Shown: in pieces, positions 8,643 through 16,730 of the stretch | Layout: every line of letters starts with the position of its first letter | Numbering within the stretch: position 1 is the first letter of the stretch | Assembly: GCF_002409645.1 (NCBI RefSeq) | Contig: NZ_DHNR01000033.1 | Coordinates: 62,001 to 126,000, forward strand | Length of the DNA: 64,000 nucleotides | Direction of reading: 5' to 3' | Source of the DNA: Acetobacter sp. UBA5411 | Lineage (GTDB): Bacteria > Pseudomonadota > Alphaproteobacteria > Acetobacterales > Acetobacteraceae | Translations under genes and position numbers: made by a program | The notes under the pieces: generated by a model | Seen by the model: only the letters and a program-made list of their open reading frames with translations | Told to the model about the DNA's origin: nothing | Databases searched by the model: none

Positions 8643-9299
8643 ATGGGAGTCGTTACCTCATCTGTCGTCGATCTTTCAGACACGACGGATTCTATCGACA
8701 ACAGTGCGGTCTGTCCGCGTTTTGCCGTATCCGGCTCTGGCATTGGATTGTCCGCAGAACGTCTTCCGTTCGGTCCTGCTGACGCCAGCCTGTTGATCGT
8801 AGCGCCTGCTTTTATCCATCCGCAGGAAGGTAACGACACGTCCCTCTTCGATATAGAAACCGAAACCGTCTTCTATGAGGCGCTGATCGAATCCGGCTTC
8901 CTTTCGCGCGGTGTGGATAAGGATGGCGACATCATGCTGTCCCCTGTGGGAACCCGGTTTGTCAGCGTTATCCAGTCTCCACCGCTTTCCGATTTGCCGC
9001 TGCCGTTGGATGTCGTTGACTGCAATCATTTTCTGCGCACCGAATTGCAGACGCTTCCCAATCTTCGTGTTGTTCTGACTCTGGGTGTGCTTGCGCATAA
9101 CGCCACACTGGCCGCCTGCGGTGTGCCGTTTTCCCGAGTCAGTTTCCAAAATGGCCAGATTTCCAGCATGCCGGATGGCCTCATGATCGCGAACAGCCTT
9201 CTACTTTCGCGGCATAATCTGCAAACAGGCCACGTCTGCCAGCATTCTTTCAGAAAACTGCTTCAGCAGATCCGGCAGGAAATCGACTCACTAGAATAG
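8643..9299 (+). CDS. Divergent uracil-DNA-glycosylase-fold protein
   Basis: About 218 residues, resembling family 4/5 uracil-DNA glycosylases but eroded at the catalytic positions. Recognisable parts are an N-terminal CPR, an APA remnant of the first catalytic motif, the C-x-x-FLRTELQTLPNLRVVLTLG segment typical of the family, and LSRHNLQTGHVCQHSFRKLL aligned with the usual HxSxxNxxTG motif. The histidine of that last motif is replaced by leucine, and the cysteine expected before the PP pair is a serine or glutamine region. It may therefore lack glycosylase activity or a complete Fe-S cluster. The start ATG at 8643 has AGGAG about 11 bases upstream; a GTG at 8613 is possible. Confidence 0.7.
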   Translation: MGVVTSSVVDLSDTTDSIDNSAVCPRFAVSGSGIGLSAERLPFGPADASLLIVAPAFIHPQEGNDTSLFDIETETVFYEALIESGFLSRGVDKDGDIMLSPVGTRFVSVIQSPPLSDLPLPLDVVDCNHFLRTELQTLPNLRVVLTLGVLAHNATLAACGVPFSRVSFQNGQISSMPDGLMIANSLLLSRHNLQTGHVCQHSFRKLLQQIRQEIDSLE

Positions 9300-9490
9300 A
9301 AATCGATACGGGTAACTACCAGAGAACGATCTTAAAGATCACTCGACGCACACCACTTCTGTCATGCGGCTGGACACATTCATCAAGAATAGTGATTGGT
9401 CCGCCGATAGTGATTTCAAAAAAACTGTCTTATCGTTCAGGCATTGTATCAGAAGATATTGCAGCCCGGATCAGGACAGGACTTAGCAAC

Positions 9491-10381
9491 ATGCAGATTC
9501 TCTCACCAGAAAACGCACCCCGCATCGGCTTTATCGGTTTTGGCGCCATGGCCAGCCGGATGGGCGACCATCTCAAGACGGCTGGTTATACAATCAGCGC
9601 CTATACTCCCTCCGGTCGTTCCCCCTCCCCTTCCGTTCCCATGCTTCCGACACCGCAGGCCCTTGCCAAACAGGCGGACACGGTTGTGGTGTGTGTGCCA
9701 GACGATGAAGCTCTCGCCGCGTCGATGTACGGTGAAAATGGCGCACTGGCCGGGATGACCAAAGGCTCTCTTCTGATCAACACCTCTTCGGTGTCACCGG
9801 AAGCAACAGCCACGCTGTATGAAGCCGGTCAGAAACATGGCGTGGTTGTGCTGGACGCCCCCGTCTCCGGCAGCACGCCAGAAGCAGATTCCGCCAGCCT
9901 CGTCATTCTCGTCGGCGGAGACAAGGAAGACGTCGCGAGAGCCGCGCCGATTTTTGATGCAATCGGCAAGCTCACCATCCATGCGGGTCCAACCGGCAGC
10001 GGCGCACGCCTGAAACTCGTGATCAATGGAATCATGGGGGCAGGACTGACGACACTCGCCGAATCGGTCGCTTATGGCCTGTCAGCAGGACTGGATCGTT
10101 CCATGCTGTTCGATGCGCTCGATCAGGTGGCAGTGATCTCCCCGCATCACAAACGCAAGCTGAAAGCGGCGAAGGACGGCAATTTTGCCCCGCAGTTCCC
10201 GGCCCGTCTCATGCAGAAGGATATGCGCCTGCTGCTCGATGCCGCGGCGCGTGAGGCTGTGCCCGTCCCGACTCTGGCGGCAGCCACGCAACAGCTTTCC
10301 CTCACCCGTCGCCTGTCACCAAACGAGGATTATTCCTCGCTTATCCGGGTCATGGAAAAAATCGTCGCCAACGATCGCTAA
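9491..10381 (+). CDS. NAD(P)-dependent beta-hydroxyacid dehydrogenase family protein
   Basis: Member of the 3-hydroxyisobutyrate / 6-phosphogluconate-like dehydrogenase family. It has the Rossmann motif RIGFIGFGAMASRM near the start, the substrate loop DAPVSGSTPEAD, and the catalytic-lysine region GARLKLVINGIMGAG, with an all-alpha C-terminal domain after it. I chose the ATG at 9491 (296 residues), preceded by AGGAC, rather than the longer frame from 9392, whose first 33 residues have no family resemblance. The exact substrate (hydroxyisobutyrate, tartronate semialdehyde or other) cannot be read from sequence. Confidence 0.88.
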   Translation: MQILSPENAPRIGFIGFGAMASRMGDHLKTAGYTISAYTPSGRSPSPSVPMLPTPQALAKQADTVVVCVPDDEALAASMYGENGALAGMTKGSLLINTSSVSPEATATLYEAGQKHGVVVLDAPVSGSTPEADSASLVILVGGDKEDVARAAPIFDAIGKLTIHAGPTGSGARLKLVINGIMGAGLTTLAESVAYGLSAGLDRSMLFDALDQVAVISPHHKRKLKAAKDGNFAPQFPARLMQKDMRLLLDAAAREAVPVPTLAAATQQLSLTRRLSPNEDYSSLIRVMEKIVANDR

Positions 10382-10398
10382 AGGCGTAGCAGGAGGGC

Positions 10399-11232
10399 TC
10401 ACCGCCCTCTAACACCCACCGTCATCACGGCAAGCCGGTCACCAATACCTCTGACCGCTCCAGCAGTGACCGGCGGACGACCGAGATCCCTGCGAGCCAG
10501 AATCGCAGGGAGCATGGCCAGCCTTGCTCGACGGATATCCTGACGGTCCGGCAGAAATGCCAGTCCTTCCCGCTTCAGAATCCCCAAGATCGTCGTCAGA
10601 CGCACGCTTTCCAGAAGTTCTTCACTGTCAGCATGAACGGACAATCCGACGTCCGTAAACGCCTCTTCCGGTAGCGGCATACGACCACTGAGCAGAACCT
10701 GCGGCAGATACCGCACCAACAACCCCGTTCCGAACGCTGCACCAGCGCGGGTCACTGCGGCCAGAATCGCCTCATCCTCGATTCCCAGCAGTTCGCCTAC
10801 CACCCTCTGCATTATGCCCGCGCCATCCAGCATGGCCGAACGCCACGCCGTCCAGTCCGGAAAACGGCACAACTCCGCCTCCCGGGCGTCAATCAGTGTC
10901 AGCAGCGGGGCTTTACGGACAACGCCGCGTTCCAGCAATTCAGCCAGCGGCACGGCGATTTCATGACGGGACTGACGACCCTGCTCAGGGTCCTCGATCA
11001 CATCTCGCCACCACTGAAGCCGAATCAGCCCCGCCATCGGGCCTGTCACCGTGCCTGACACGGGCAGAATCAGCGCCTTCGAAAGTTCGCAGTTCAGCGC
11101 GATGAGCGTAAAAGCCGCCGCCCGGATGGTCTGCGGCAGGAACATCGCGCAGAAAAACCGATCCGGATCACATAAACGTGCGGTCGTTTCACAGTCAGGC
11201 TTTTCCATTTTTAATGGATCCGTTTCTGCCAT
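10399..11232 (-). CDS. Squalene/phytoene synthase family protein, NDUFAF6-like
   Basis: A 277-residue isoprenoid-synthase-fold protein. The segment ALNCELSKALILPVSG, followed by AGLIRLQWWRDVIEDP, closely follows the NDUFAF6-type subgroup (mitochondrial complex I assembly factor), in which the aspartate-rich motifs of true squalene synthases are lost. It is therefore unlikely to be an active prenyl synthase. The start is ATG at 11232, convergent with the preceding dehydrogenase. A hopanoid-pathway role (HpnC/HpnD) was considered, but the missing DxxxD-type motifs argue against it. Confidence 0.78.
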   Translation of the reverse strand: MAETDPLKMEKPDCETTARLCDPDRFFCAMFLPQTIRAAAFTLIALNCELSKALILPVSGTVTGPMAGLIRLQWWRDVIEDPEQGRQSRHEIAVPLAELLERGVVRKAPLLTLIDAREAELCRFPDWTAWRSAMLDGAGIMQRVVGELLGIEDEAILAAVTRAGAAFGTGLLVRYLPQVLLSGRMPLPEEAFTDVGLSVHADSEELLESVRLTTILGILKREGLAFLPDRQDIRRARLAMLPAILARRDLGRPPVTAGAVRGIGDRLAVMTVGVRGR

Positions 11233-11372
11233 AACTGCGTTGACCCTTTCAGGAAGCTGTCAGTCCACTATCACGCAAGCGTCCCTTGACGCTTTTCCGG
11301 GTGGACCATAGCTGTTGAGGGCGGCGTTGTTTCGCCCTGTATTCGTGATTGCAATCCAAGGAGACCATCATC

Positions 11373-11981
11373 ATGGCATTTGAACTGCCTGCCCTCCCTT
11401 ACTCCTATAACGCCCTTGCCGCCAAAGGCATGTGCCAGGAGACACTGGAACTTCATCACGACAAGCATCATCAGGCCTATGTGACGGCTCTGAACAATTT
11501 CGTCGAAGCCAAGCCGGAACTTCAGGGCAAGTCCCTCGACGAGATCATTCTCTCCGTCAAAGGTGACCCGGCTCAGGCTCCCGTTTTCAACAATGCGGGT
11601 CAGCACTGGAACCACATTCTTTTCTGGCAGAACCTGTCCTCCAACGGTGGCGCAATCCCGCCGGCTCTCGAAGCCAAGATCAAGGAAGATCTGGGCAGCG
11701 TCGAAGCCTTCAAGGAAGAGTTCAAGAAAGCCGCCACCACGCAGTTCGGCTCCGGCTGGGCATGGCTGGTCCTGAATCCGAACGGCAAGCTGGCTGTCAC
11801 CAAGACCGCCAACGGCAGCAACCCGCTCGCCGAAGGTCAGGGCACGGCGCTTCTCGGCCTCGACGTCTGGGAGCACGCCTACTACCTCGACTTCCGTAAC
11901 CGTCGTCCTGACTACATCACCAACTATCTCGACAAGCTCGCCAACTACGAGTTCGCCGAAGCTCAGCTGAAATCTGCCTGA
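11373..11981 (+). CDS. sodB: Superoxide dismutase (Fe/Mn family)
   Basis: Converts superoxide to oxygen and peroxide in the cytosol. The 202-residue product shows the metal ligands in LELHHDKHHQAYV, AGQHWNHILFW and LGLDVWEHAYYLDFRN. The first-shell context GGAIPPAL and FGSGWAWLV favours the iron type, but metal choice is not certain from sequence. The ATG at 11373 has AAGGAGA upstream. A strong intrinsic terminator follows 16 bp after the stop. Confidence 0.95.
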   Translation: MAFELPALPYSYNALAAKGMCQETLELHHDKHHQAYVTALNNFVEAKPELQGKSLDEIILSVKGDPAQAPVFNNAGQHWNHILFWQNLSSNGGAIPPALEAKIKEDLGSVEAFKEEFKKAATTQFGSGWAWLVLNPNGKLAVTKTANGSNPLAEGQGTALLGLDVWEHAYYLDFRNRRPDYITNYLDKLANYEFAEAQLKSA

Positions 11982-11996
11982 GTCACAAAAAAAACA

Positions 11997-12030
11997 GGCC
12001 GGAGGGTAATTCCTCCGGCCTATTTCTTTT
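11997..12030 (+). terminator. Rho-independent terminator of sodB
   Basis: A perfect 9-bp GC-rich stem (GGCCGGAGG at 11997-12005, CCTCCGGCC at 12012-12020) with a six-base loop, followed by TATTTCTTTT. It lies just after the sodB stop. Confidence 0.92.
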
Positions 12031-12076
12031 CAGAATCATGCTTTTTGTAAACCGGACAGAAAGCTCACTCGCCCTC

Positions 12077-12177
12077 GTCCGATGTTTGTTTCAATTCCCC
12101 ACAGATCCCGAAATGAACCCCGCAGGTTTTCACCCGGGATGGGCGATCTGATTGAAATTTGTCCGAAATCATCGGAC
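12077..12177. other. Nested inverted repeats: candidate structured RNA or regulatory element
   Basis: This intergenic segment folds into a long stepped hairpin. The outer stem is GTCCGATG (12077-12084) with CATCGGAC (12170-12177). The middle stem is TTTCAAT (12089-12095) with ATTGAAA (12151-12157). An inner stem is CAGATC (12102-12107) with GATCTG (12145-12150), and a small hairpin AACC (12116-12119) / GGTT (12125-12128) sits at the tip. A competing hairpin, GTCCGA (12161-12166) / TCGGAC (12172-12177), shares the 3' arm of the outer stem, so two folds exclude each other. No coding frame explains it, and the transcribed strand is unknown. Confidence 0.55.
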
Positions 12178-12298
12178 CGAAATGACCGTATCCGTCACGC
12201 TTATAAATAATTCCGCGCCTATATTCTGACGGACACACGGACACTGCGGCTTAAAAACAGATAAAATGATCTTTGTAGAAACTATTTGCTGAAATGAA

Positions 12299-12820
12299 TC
12301 AGTTCAGCTTGCCCCACACTGCCAGCTGATCGACAACTGCCTGTGGCGTCATCTTGCTTGCATTGGACAAGGCCGCAATTGTGCCCGCGTTGAGAAGTTT
12401 CCCGGCTGGAGACACGACCAGGACGGAGGGTACATCTGTAATCGTCACACCGTAATTTTCACCGATGCCCATATTCGTGTTGCGGCGTGAAATATTGATC
12501 ACGACCACCTCAAAATTCTGGGCAATCCATGCCGATACCGCCGGGATCGCCAGAACACCCGAAAGAGCCCAGCAATCAGGCGACCAGTTTCCGCCAAAAT
12601 CCAGCAGAAGCGGTTTGCCACTCACCTTGGAACGAGCAATCGCCGCCTGCAGCTGCGTCTGCGCCATTTCTGGCACCGGATATGGCACCACAACCGGCTG
12701 AACCGGATTATCACCCACCACTGGAGCTGTCGTCATTGTCCGGGCCATGGCAGCCTCAGACATCATACCGGCCAACGCGACACAGCACGTCAGATACAAC
12801 CCTAATTTTCGAAAACGCAT
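12299..12820 (-). CDS. Exported thioredoxin-like protein
   Basis: A 173-residue protein with an N-terminal signal peptide (basic MRFRK, then a hydrophobic stretch ending near AMA) and a thioredoxin-like fold. LLLDFGGNWSPDCWAL aligns with the thioredoxin active site, but only one cysteine of the CxxC pair is present (WSPDC). VPSVLVVSPAGK holds the conserved cis-proline. With one cysteine it may act as a thiol-binding or reducing-partner protein rather than a classical oxidoreductase. I chose the ATG at 12820, which has AAGGAG 5 bases upstream. Confidence 0.82.
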   Translation of the reverse strand: MRFRKLGLYLTCCVALAGMMSEAAMARTMTTAPVVGDNPVQPVVVPYPVPEMAQTQLQAAIARSKVSGKPLLLDFGGNWSPDCWALSGVLAIPAVSAWIAQNFEVVVINISRRNTNMGIGENYGVTITDVPSVLVVSPAGKLLNAGTIAALSNASKMTPQAVVDQLAVWGKLN

Positions 12821-12902
12821 CACATCTCCTTCCCCTCAAGTGGATCCGTGATGTCGTCTTTTCCCTGTCACAAAAGACATTCGCAACAAGAGAATGCAGA
12901 TT

Positions 12903-13838
12903 TCAGAAGATTCCGTTTTCGGACCAGAAAAATGTTACCTCGTGCTTGTTGTGAAACAGATGCGCGAGACGGGCACCGGGGATGGCCGCAAACTGATCCA
13001 GAATGGCGAAATCAGTTTCCCCCTGAAACTTCACGCTCATGACAATCCGGGCGGTCCGTCCGGCTTCAATCCATCGTTTTGCGAGCGTCAGGAGACGTTC
13101 CGGATAAGCAATTACATCCGAAAACAGCCAGTCCACACGTGCTTCATTGCGCGGTTCCAGACCGAAAGCGCTCTCCTGTCGGAAACTCACACCCGGCATC
13201 GCTGCGACGGATGGTGAGAGCGGCGCACGGTCAACTGCCGTGACACTCGCACCAAGTTTCGCGATGGCCCACGTCCATCCTCCCGGCGTCGCGCCCAGAT
13301 CCAGACAGGTTTCTCCCGGCACGGGCCAACAGCCCAGTCGGGTGCAGGCTTCCCACAATTTCAGATAGGCACGGGAAGGCGGTCCTTCGCGATCCTCGAC
13401 GAACTTCACCTCACCCATCGGAAAAGGGCTTGTCTTGGCTTGCGAAAACAGAATCCGGTCGGGAGCAAGAAGCGTCCAGCCACCCAGCGGACTGGTCGGT
13501 GGCAGTTGCGGGAACACCAGTGGCGCCGCTTTGACGGGAGGTAGTTTGTCGACAATCAGTGCGGCACGACGGAAGAATTCAACCGGCACCAGCGACCAGT
13601 TTCGCTGTCGGCTTTTCAGAAGGCGCGCGGCCTCACCAATTGAAACGATCGTGTGAATTTCAGGCGATGTCCAGATATCGAGCGCCCAGACACTGGCCAC
13701 GGGAGGCGCTTCACAGACCGCCAGACGGCCATGCCAGAAGGCTGGTGTCACTCCAAGCCGTTCCAACTCCTTTTGCAGGACGCTTTCAAACCCGGGAGCG
13801 GCGACATACACACTGCCAACAGAAATATTCTCAGTCAT
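12903..13838 (-). CDS. RlmM/FtsJ-like rRNA 2'-O-methyltransferase
   Basis: A 311-residue SAM-dependent methyltransferase. The N-terminal half resembles the THUMP-like region of RlmM (VYVAAPGFESVLQKELERLG). The C-terminal half has the FtsJ-type SAM motif ETCLDLGATPGGWTWAIAKLGA, a DRAPLSP segment, and the aspartate and lysine expected in DWLFSDVIAYPE and VMSVKFQ. The likely target is 23S rRNA C2498, by analogy with RlmM. The ATG at 13838 overlaps the upstream DUF423 stop by 8 bp, suggesting coupled translation. Confidence 0.85.
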   Translation of the reverse strand: MTENISVGSVYVAAPGFESVLQKELERLGVTPAFWHGRLAVCEAPPVASVWALDIWTSPEIHTIVSIGEAARLLKSRQRNWSLVPVEFFRRAALIVDKLPPVKAAPLVFPQLPPTSPLGGWTLLAPDRILFSQAKTSPFPMGEVKFVEDREGPPSRAYLKLWEACTRLGCWPVPGETCLDLGATPGGWTWAIAKLGASVTAVDRAPLSPSVAAMPGVSFRQESAFGLEPRNEARVDWLFSDVIAYPERLLTLAKRWIEAGRTARIVMSVKFQGETDFAILDQFAAIPGARLAHLFHNKHEVTFFWSENGIF

Positions 13839-14208
13839 GACGAGCAAGAAACCCCACACCAAGCACAATCCATGACAGGATCAGGAGAGAACCACCCGTC
13901 GGTGCAACACTTCCCAGATGATGACCGGAAAAGGCCGTTACATAGAGTGCGCCGCAGAAGAGCATGATACCGGGTAGCATCATGCAGCCAGCCAGCGCCT
14001 GCAAACGCGAAGGCGTCCGCAGCCCCAGACCCAGAGCCAGCAGGGCCAGCGCGTGCCACATCTGCATCTGCACCGCCTCCCGAACGATGTCCCGCCCCTC
14101 CGGCAATCCAAACCGTTCGATCGGAAGGTGGGCGGCCACAGCTCCCATGGCGACGGCAATCGCGGCCAGAAAGGCGGCGGCCGTGCGCCATATACGCGGC
14201 AAACTCAT
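13831..14208 (-). CDS. DUF423 family small membrane protein
   Basis: A 125-residue protein with four predicted membrane helices and the family's N-terminal AMGAVAAHLPIERFG segment, plus FCGALYVTAFSG and the final LSWIVLGVGFLA helix. This matches the YgdD/DUF423 family, whose role is unknown. The start is ATG at 14208. It overlaps the RlmM-like gene by 8 bp. Notably, E. coli ygdD is also next to rlmM, so the pairing is conserved. Confidence 0.88.
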   Translation of the reverse strand: MSLPRIWRTAAAFLAAIAVAMGAVAAHLPIERFGLPEGRDIVREAVQMQMWHALALLALGLGLRTPSRLQALAGCMMLPGIMLFCGALYVTAFSGHHLGSVAPTGGSLLILSWIVLGVGFLARHD

Positions 14209-14397
14209 GTCATTCCCTCTCCGGTTACGCTGACGAACCGAATGGAACGCCGCGCGTTTGTCTTACGCCCTGTTACACTTTCCGTGATTATCCAGATCAT
14301 CAGCGCCGTGGTAACCGCGAGAAGAAAAACCGGCAAGAAACAAACCTCCGAAGACCCTGCCGCCATCGGGGAAACCCGCAACAAAAAGAGTAGAATC

Positions 14398-14979
14398 ATG
14401 AATGTCATCAAAAAGATAACTGCTGTCGCAGTCCTTGGCGGTCTGACCGCGTGTGCGATGTCCCCTCCGCCGGCTCCTCCCACACCTTCCGCGCCCCCTT
14501 CTCTCTCGGCGGCTGACACGACTTTTATTCAGACGGTAGCGGAAGCCAACCTGACTGAAGTGGCGCTAGGCAAGATCGCGCTGACCAACGCACGCACCTC
14601 CGGTGTGAAGAGCTTCGCACAGCATGCGATTTCCGAGCATACGAGTGCTGAAGATCGTCTGACGACCATCGCGTCAGCGCACGGCATTACCTTGCCCACA
14701 GCACCCAATGAAGATGACCAGAAAACCATTACAACCCTTGGCGGCATCAAAGGTGCAAAATTCGACAAAGGCTATATCGCCAACGCCATCGAGTCCCATA
14801 CGAACGCTGTGAAGCTTGCAGGCGACGAAGCAGACACCACGTCTGACGCCGATCTGAAAAGCTTTGCTACTGACTTCCAGAAAACGGCTCAGGCGCATCT
14901 GGAAGTTGCCGAAGCTCTGAAAGGCCATAAGGGCCACCCGGGCGTCTATCGTGGCAAGCGCCATGCTCATACGCACTGA
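14398..14979 (+). CDS. DUF4142 family lipoprotein
   Basis: A 193-residue predicted outer-membrane or periplasmic lipoprotein. The lipobox LTAC places the lipidated cysteine at residue 19, followed by a proline-rich linker. The DUF4142 ferritin-like helical domain follows (FIQTVAEANLTEVALGKIAL, KSFAQHAISEHTSAEDRL, FDKGYIANAIESHTNAV). It ends with a basic, histidine-rich tail. The start ATG at 14398 was chosen because the signal sequence begins there. A good terminator follows. Function unknown. Confidence 0.87.
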   Translation: MNVIKKITAVAVLGGLTACAMSPPPAPPTPSAPPSLSAADTTFIQTVAEANLTEVALGKIALTNARTSGVKSFAQHAISEHTSAEDRLTTIASAHGITLPTAPNEDDQKTITTLGGIKGAKFDKGYIANAIESHTNAVKLAGDEADTTSDADLKSFATDFQKTAQAHLEVAEALKGHKGHPGVYRGKRHAHTH

Positions 14980-14996
14980 CATCTGACATTTACGAT

Positions 14997-15035
14997 CTCT
15001 TCCCGAAAACATCGTGTTACCGGGAAGAGTTTTTC
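14997..15035 (+). terminator. Rho-independent terminator of the DUF4142 gene
   Basis: A 9-bp stem (CTCTTCCCG at 14997-15005, CGGGAAGAG at 15021-15029) with a 15-base loop, followed by a T-run TTTTTC. Confidence 0.88.
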
Positions 15036-15291
15036 ATAGATAAGTTTCCGCTACATATTCGTTCATTCACACAGCTTCTTTCACAAAAGTTGTGTGAGTG
15101 ACGATTACTTTCTGATGCATCCGATGCCGCGATGACAGTATCCTGTCATTACATCAATTTTTACGAAAGACTTTCTGGAAACGTCACCTTTTTGAAAAAG
15201 GCAACGCCCTAAAACTTTATCTCACGGCACATCCGTTATTAAAAAATCGCTTCAGAAAAAGAATATTTTCAAAAAGTATTACCTTTATTTC
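15036..15291. other. AT-rich intergenic stretch with two hairpins
   Basis: No gene is visible between the DUF4142 terminator and the membrane protein at 15292. Two inverted repeats stand out: TCACACA (15067-15073) with TGTGTGA (15091-15097), and a perfect ATGACAG (15132-15138) / CTGTCAT (15143-15149) with a four-base loop. They could be operators or part of termination for the leftward membrane-protein gene. Confidence 0.45.
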
Positions 15292-15792
15292 TCAACGTTT
15301 GATTTCTCTGAACGCGACAATCTCTGCAATCAGCGCGGGAAATAGAAGCACAGCCTCAGGCAACCCGACCATAAAAGCCGCGAGGGCATGCATCAGAAAA
15401 CACAGCCAGAGAAACGATATATCCCGACGCCCAACAGCCAGAACAAACAGCAGCAAGCCCGCGATCACCAGAACCGCCGGCCCATAACTATGATAAAGAA
15501 CTTCGGAAAAACCACGTGGTGGGATCGCATGTCCCACACTGGTCACTGCATCACTGATCTGTTGTCCCGTTGTCAGCCACACAGCGAGATTGAAAAGCAG
15601 ACGGAAAGGCAGAAACAGCGCTTCCATGATGCTCTCAAGAAGGATCAGGAAACCTGAAATCAGGTTCGGCACCAGCAAGGCTGCAAGCTGGCAGGCAGAA
15701 GAGAGCACTACGATTGCACGCAGCACTCCCAATCGCTCTTTTCTGTGAGCAGAAGAATTGACCGGAGGAGTGGCGGTCAGTCTTTCCACCAT
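15292..15792 (-). CDS. Uncharacterised membrane protein
   Basis: A 166-residue protein with a short polar N-terminus and about four hydrophobic helices (around 26-60, 62-75, 105-122 and 128-160). I do not recognise a family. Its ATG at 15792 lies inside the end of the upstream coiled-coil gene (16-bp overlap), so the two are probably translated together and may act as a pair. Confidence 0.7.
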   Translation of the reverse strand: MVERLTATPPVNSSAHRKERLGVLRAIVVLSSACQLAALLVPNLISGFLILLESIMEALFLPFRLLFNLAVWLTTGQQISDAVTSVGHAIPPRGFSEVLYHSYGPAVLVIAGLLLFVLAVGRRDISFLWLCFLMHALAAFMVGLPEAVLLFPALIAEIVAFREIKR

Positions 15793-16436
15793 TTCACAGG
15801 CTTCTGACCTTCTTCATCAGCTTCAACTTCACGCTGGACAGAAGCAGTTTTCGAAGGAGCAGACTTCGCCTGCTGACGAAGCGCCTTGATTTCGGCGTGA
15901 GCCTGCTGGAGGGCGAGCTGCTCCCCGGCCAGTTCCATTTTCACCGCAGCCAGTTCTGCGTCACGCGTCGCCAGACTTTCCTTGAGCTCGGCAACCAGAA
16001 CCTGTGCGTGACCAAGACGGGTCTCAAGCGAACGCTGATGCGTTTCAAGTTCCTGCACCTGACGCTCGGCATCGTTGCGCGCACGCCTTTCGGCTTCAAG
16101 AGCACGATTGTTGAGCTTCGTCTCGCTGTCCCCGGAATGGGCCGGCGCAGTGCGGGCGGAAGGCCGTGAAAACGGATTGTGCTCGACCTGCACATCGCCA
16201 TCACGCACAAAGCGCCGTTTGCGAAACTGTCCTGCCGCATCCTGACCGGAACGCGGCGTCAGACGAAGCTGCTGATCATTCTGACGCGGCGCACTGTTAC
16301 CTGATGCGGGGGCATTCGCCTTATGTGACCCCATGCGGTTCAGGGCACGCAGGGCAGCTTCTTCAGCATCATGATCCGTAAGATTATCCTCCAGGAGATC
16401 GGCCTGAGAGGATCTTTTCAATAATCCACTATCCAC
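15777..16436 (-). CDS. Uncharacterised coiled-coil protein
   Basis: A 219-residue hydrophilic protein. Residues 1-100 are low-complexity and polar. From about 105 to 190 a long heptad-like helix rich in Glu, Ala, Arg and Gln predicts a coiled coil. The C-terminus ends in a tryptophan-containing KWWKD. I recognise no family. The start is uncertain: GTG at 16436 has no clear ribosome site, and a later in-frame ATG (around residue 35) could be used. It overlaps the downstream membrane protein by 16 bp. Confidence 0.65.
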   Translation of the reverse strand: MDSGLLKRSSQADLLEDNLTDHDAEEAALRALNRMGSHKANAPASGNSAPRQNDQQLRLTPRSGQDAAGQFRKRRFVRDGDVQVEHNPFSRPSARTAPAHSGDSETKLNNRALEAERRARNDAERQVQELETHQRSLETRLGHAQVLVAELKESLATRDAELAAVKMELAGEQLALQQAHAEIKALRQQAKSAPSKTASVQREVEADEEGQKPVKWWKD

Positions 16437-16730
16437 TACTATACTTTCAAATTTAAGTCAGTCCGGCCGTCAGCAAAACCAGTCCCGCAAAGCAGAAACC
16501 GCTGACGTGACGGAGCACCAGATGTAACTCTGATTGTTGCCATGATCTGTGGGATTTCGCCGGACAGAACCGAGCCGACAATCATCTTTTACGAGATTGC
16601 CGTGACTGGTAGCACGAAGCTTCCACTACTACAAGAAACCCATAGATATTCTTTTTGTCATGAAAGCTTTCATGGTCATTCAGTCAGAATTTCAGTGATG
16701 ACCAGACACAAACTGTCCACAAACCTGAAA
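16437..16730. other. Intergenic region without a credible gene
   Basis: About 290 bp between the coiled-coil gene and the leftward cobalamin adenosyltransferase. It holds the coiled-coil gene's upstream region. No strong hairpin with a T-run or family-like frame was seen. Confidence 0.4.

Noticed and set aside
8643..9299. Fully functional uracil-DNA glycosylase
   Set aside because: The catalytic histidine motif is LSRHN rather than HxSxxN, and a cluster cysteine is replaced.
10399..11232. Active squalene or phytoene synthase (hopanoid HpnC/HpnD)
   Set aside because: Aspartate-rich motifs needed for catalysis are missing and the sequence follows the NDUFAF6 pattern.
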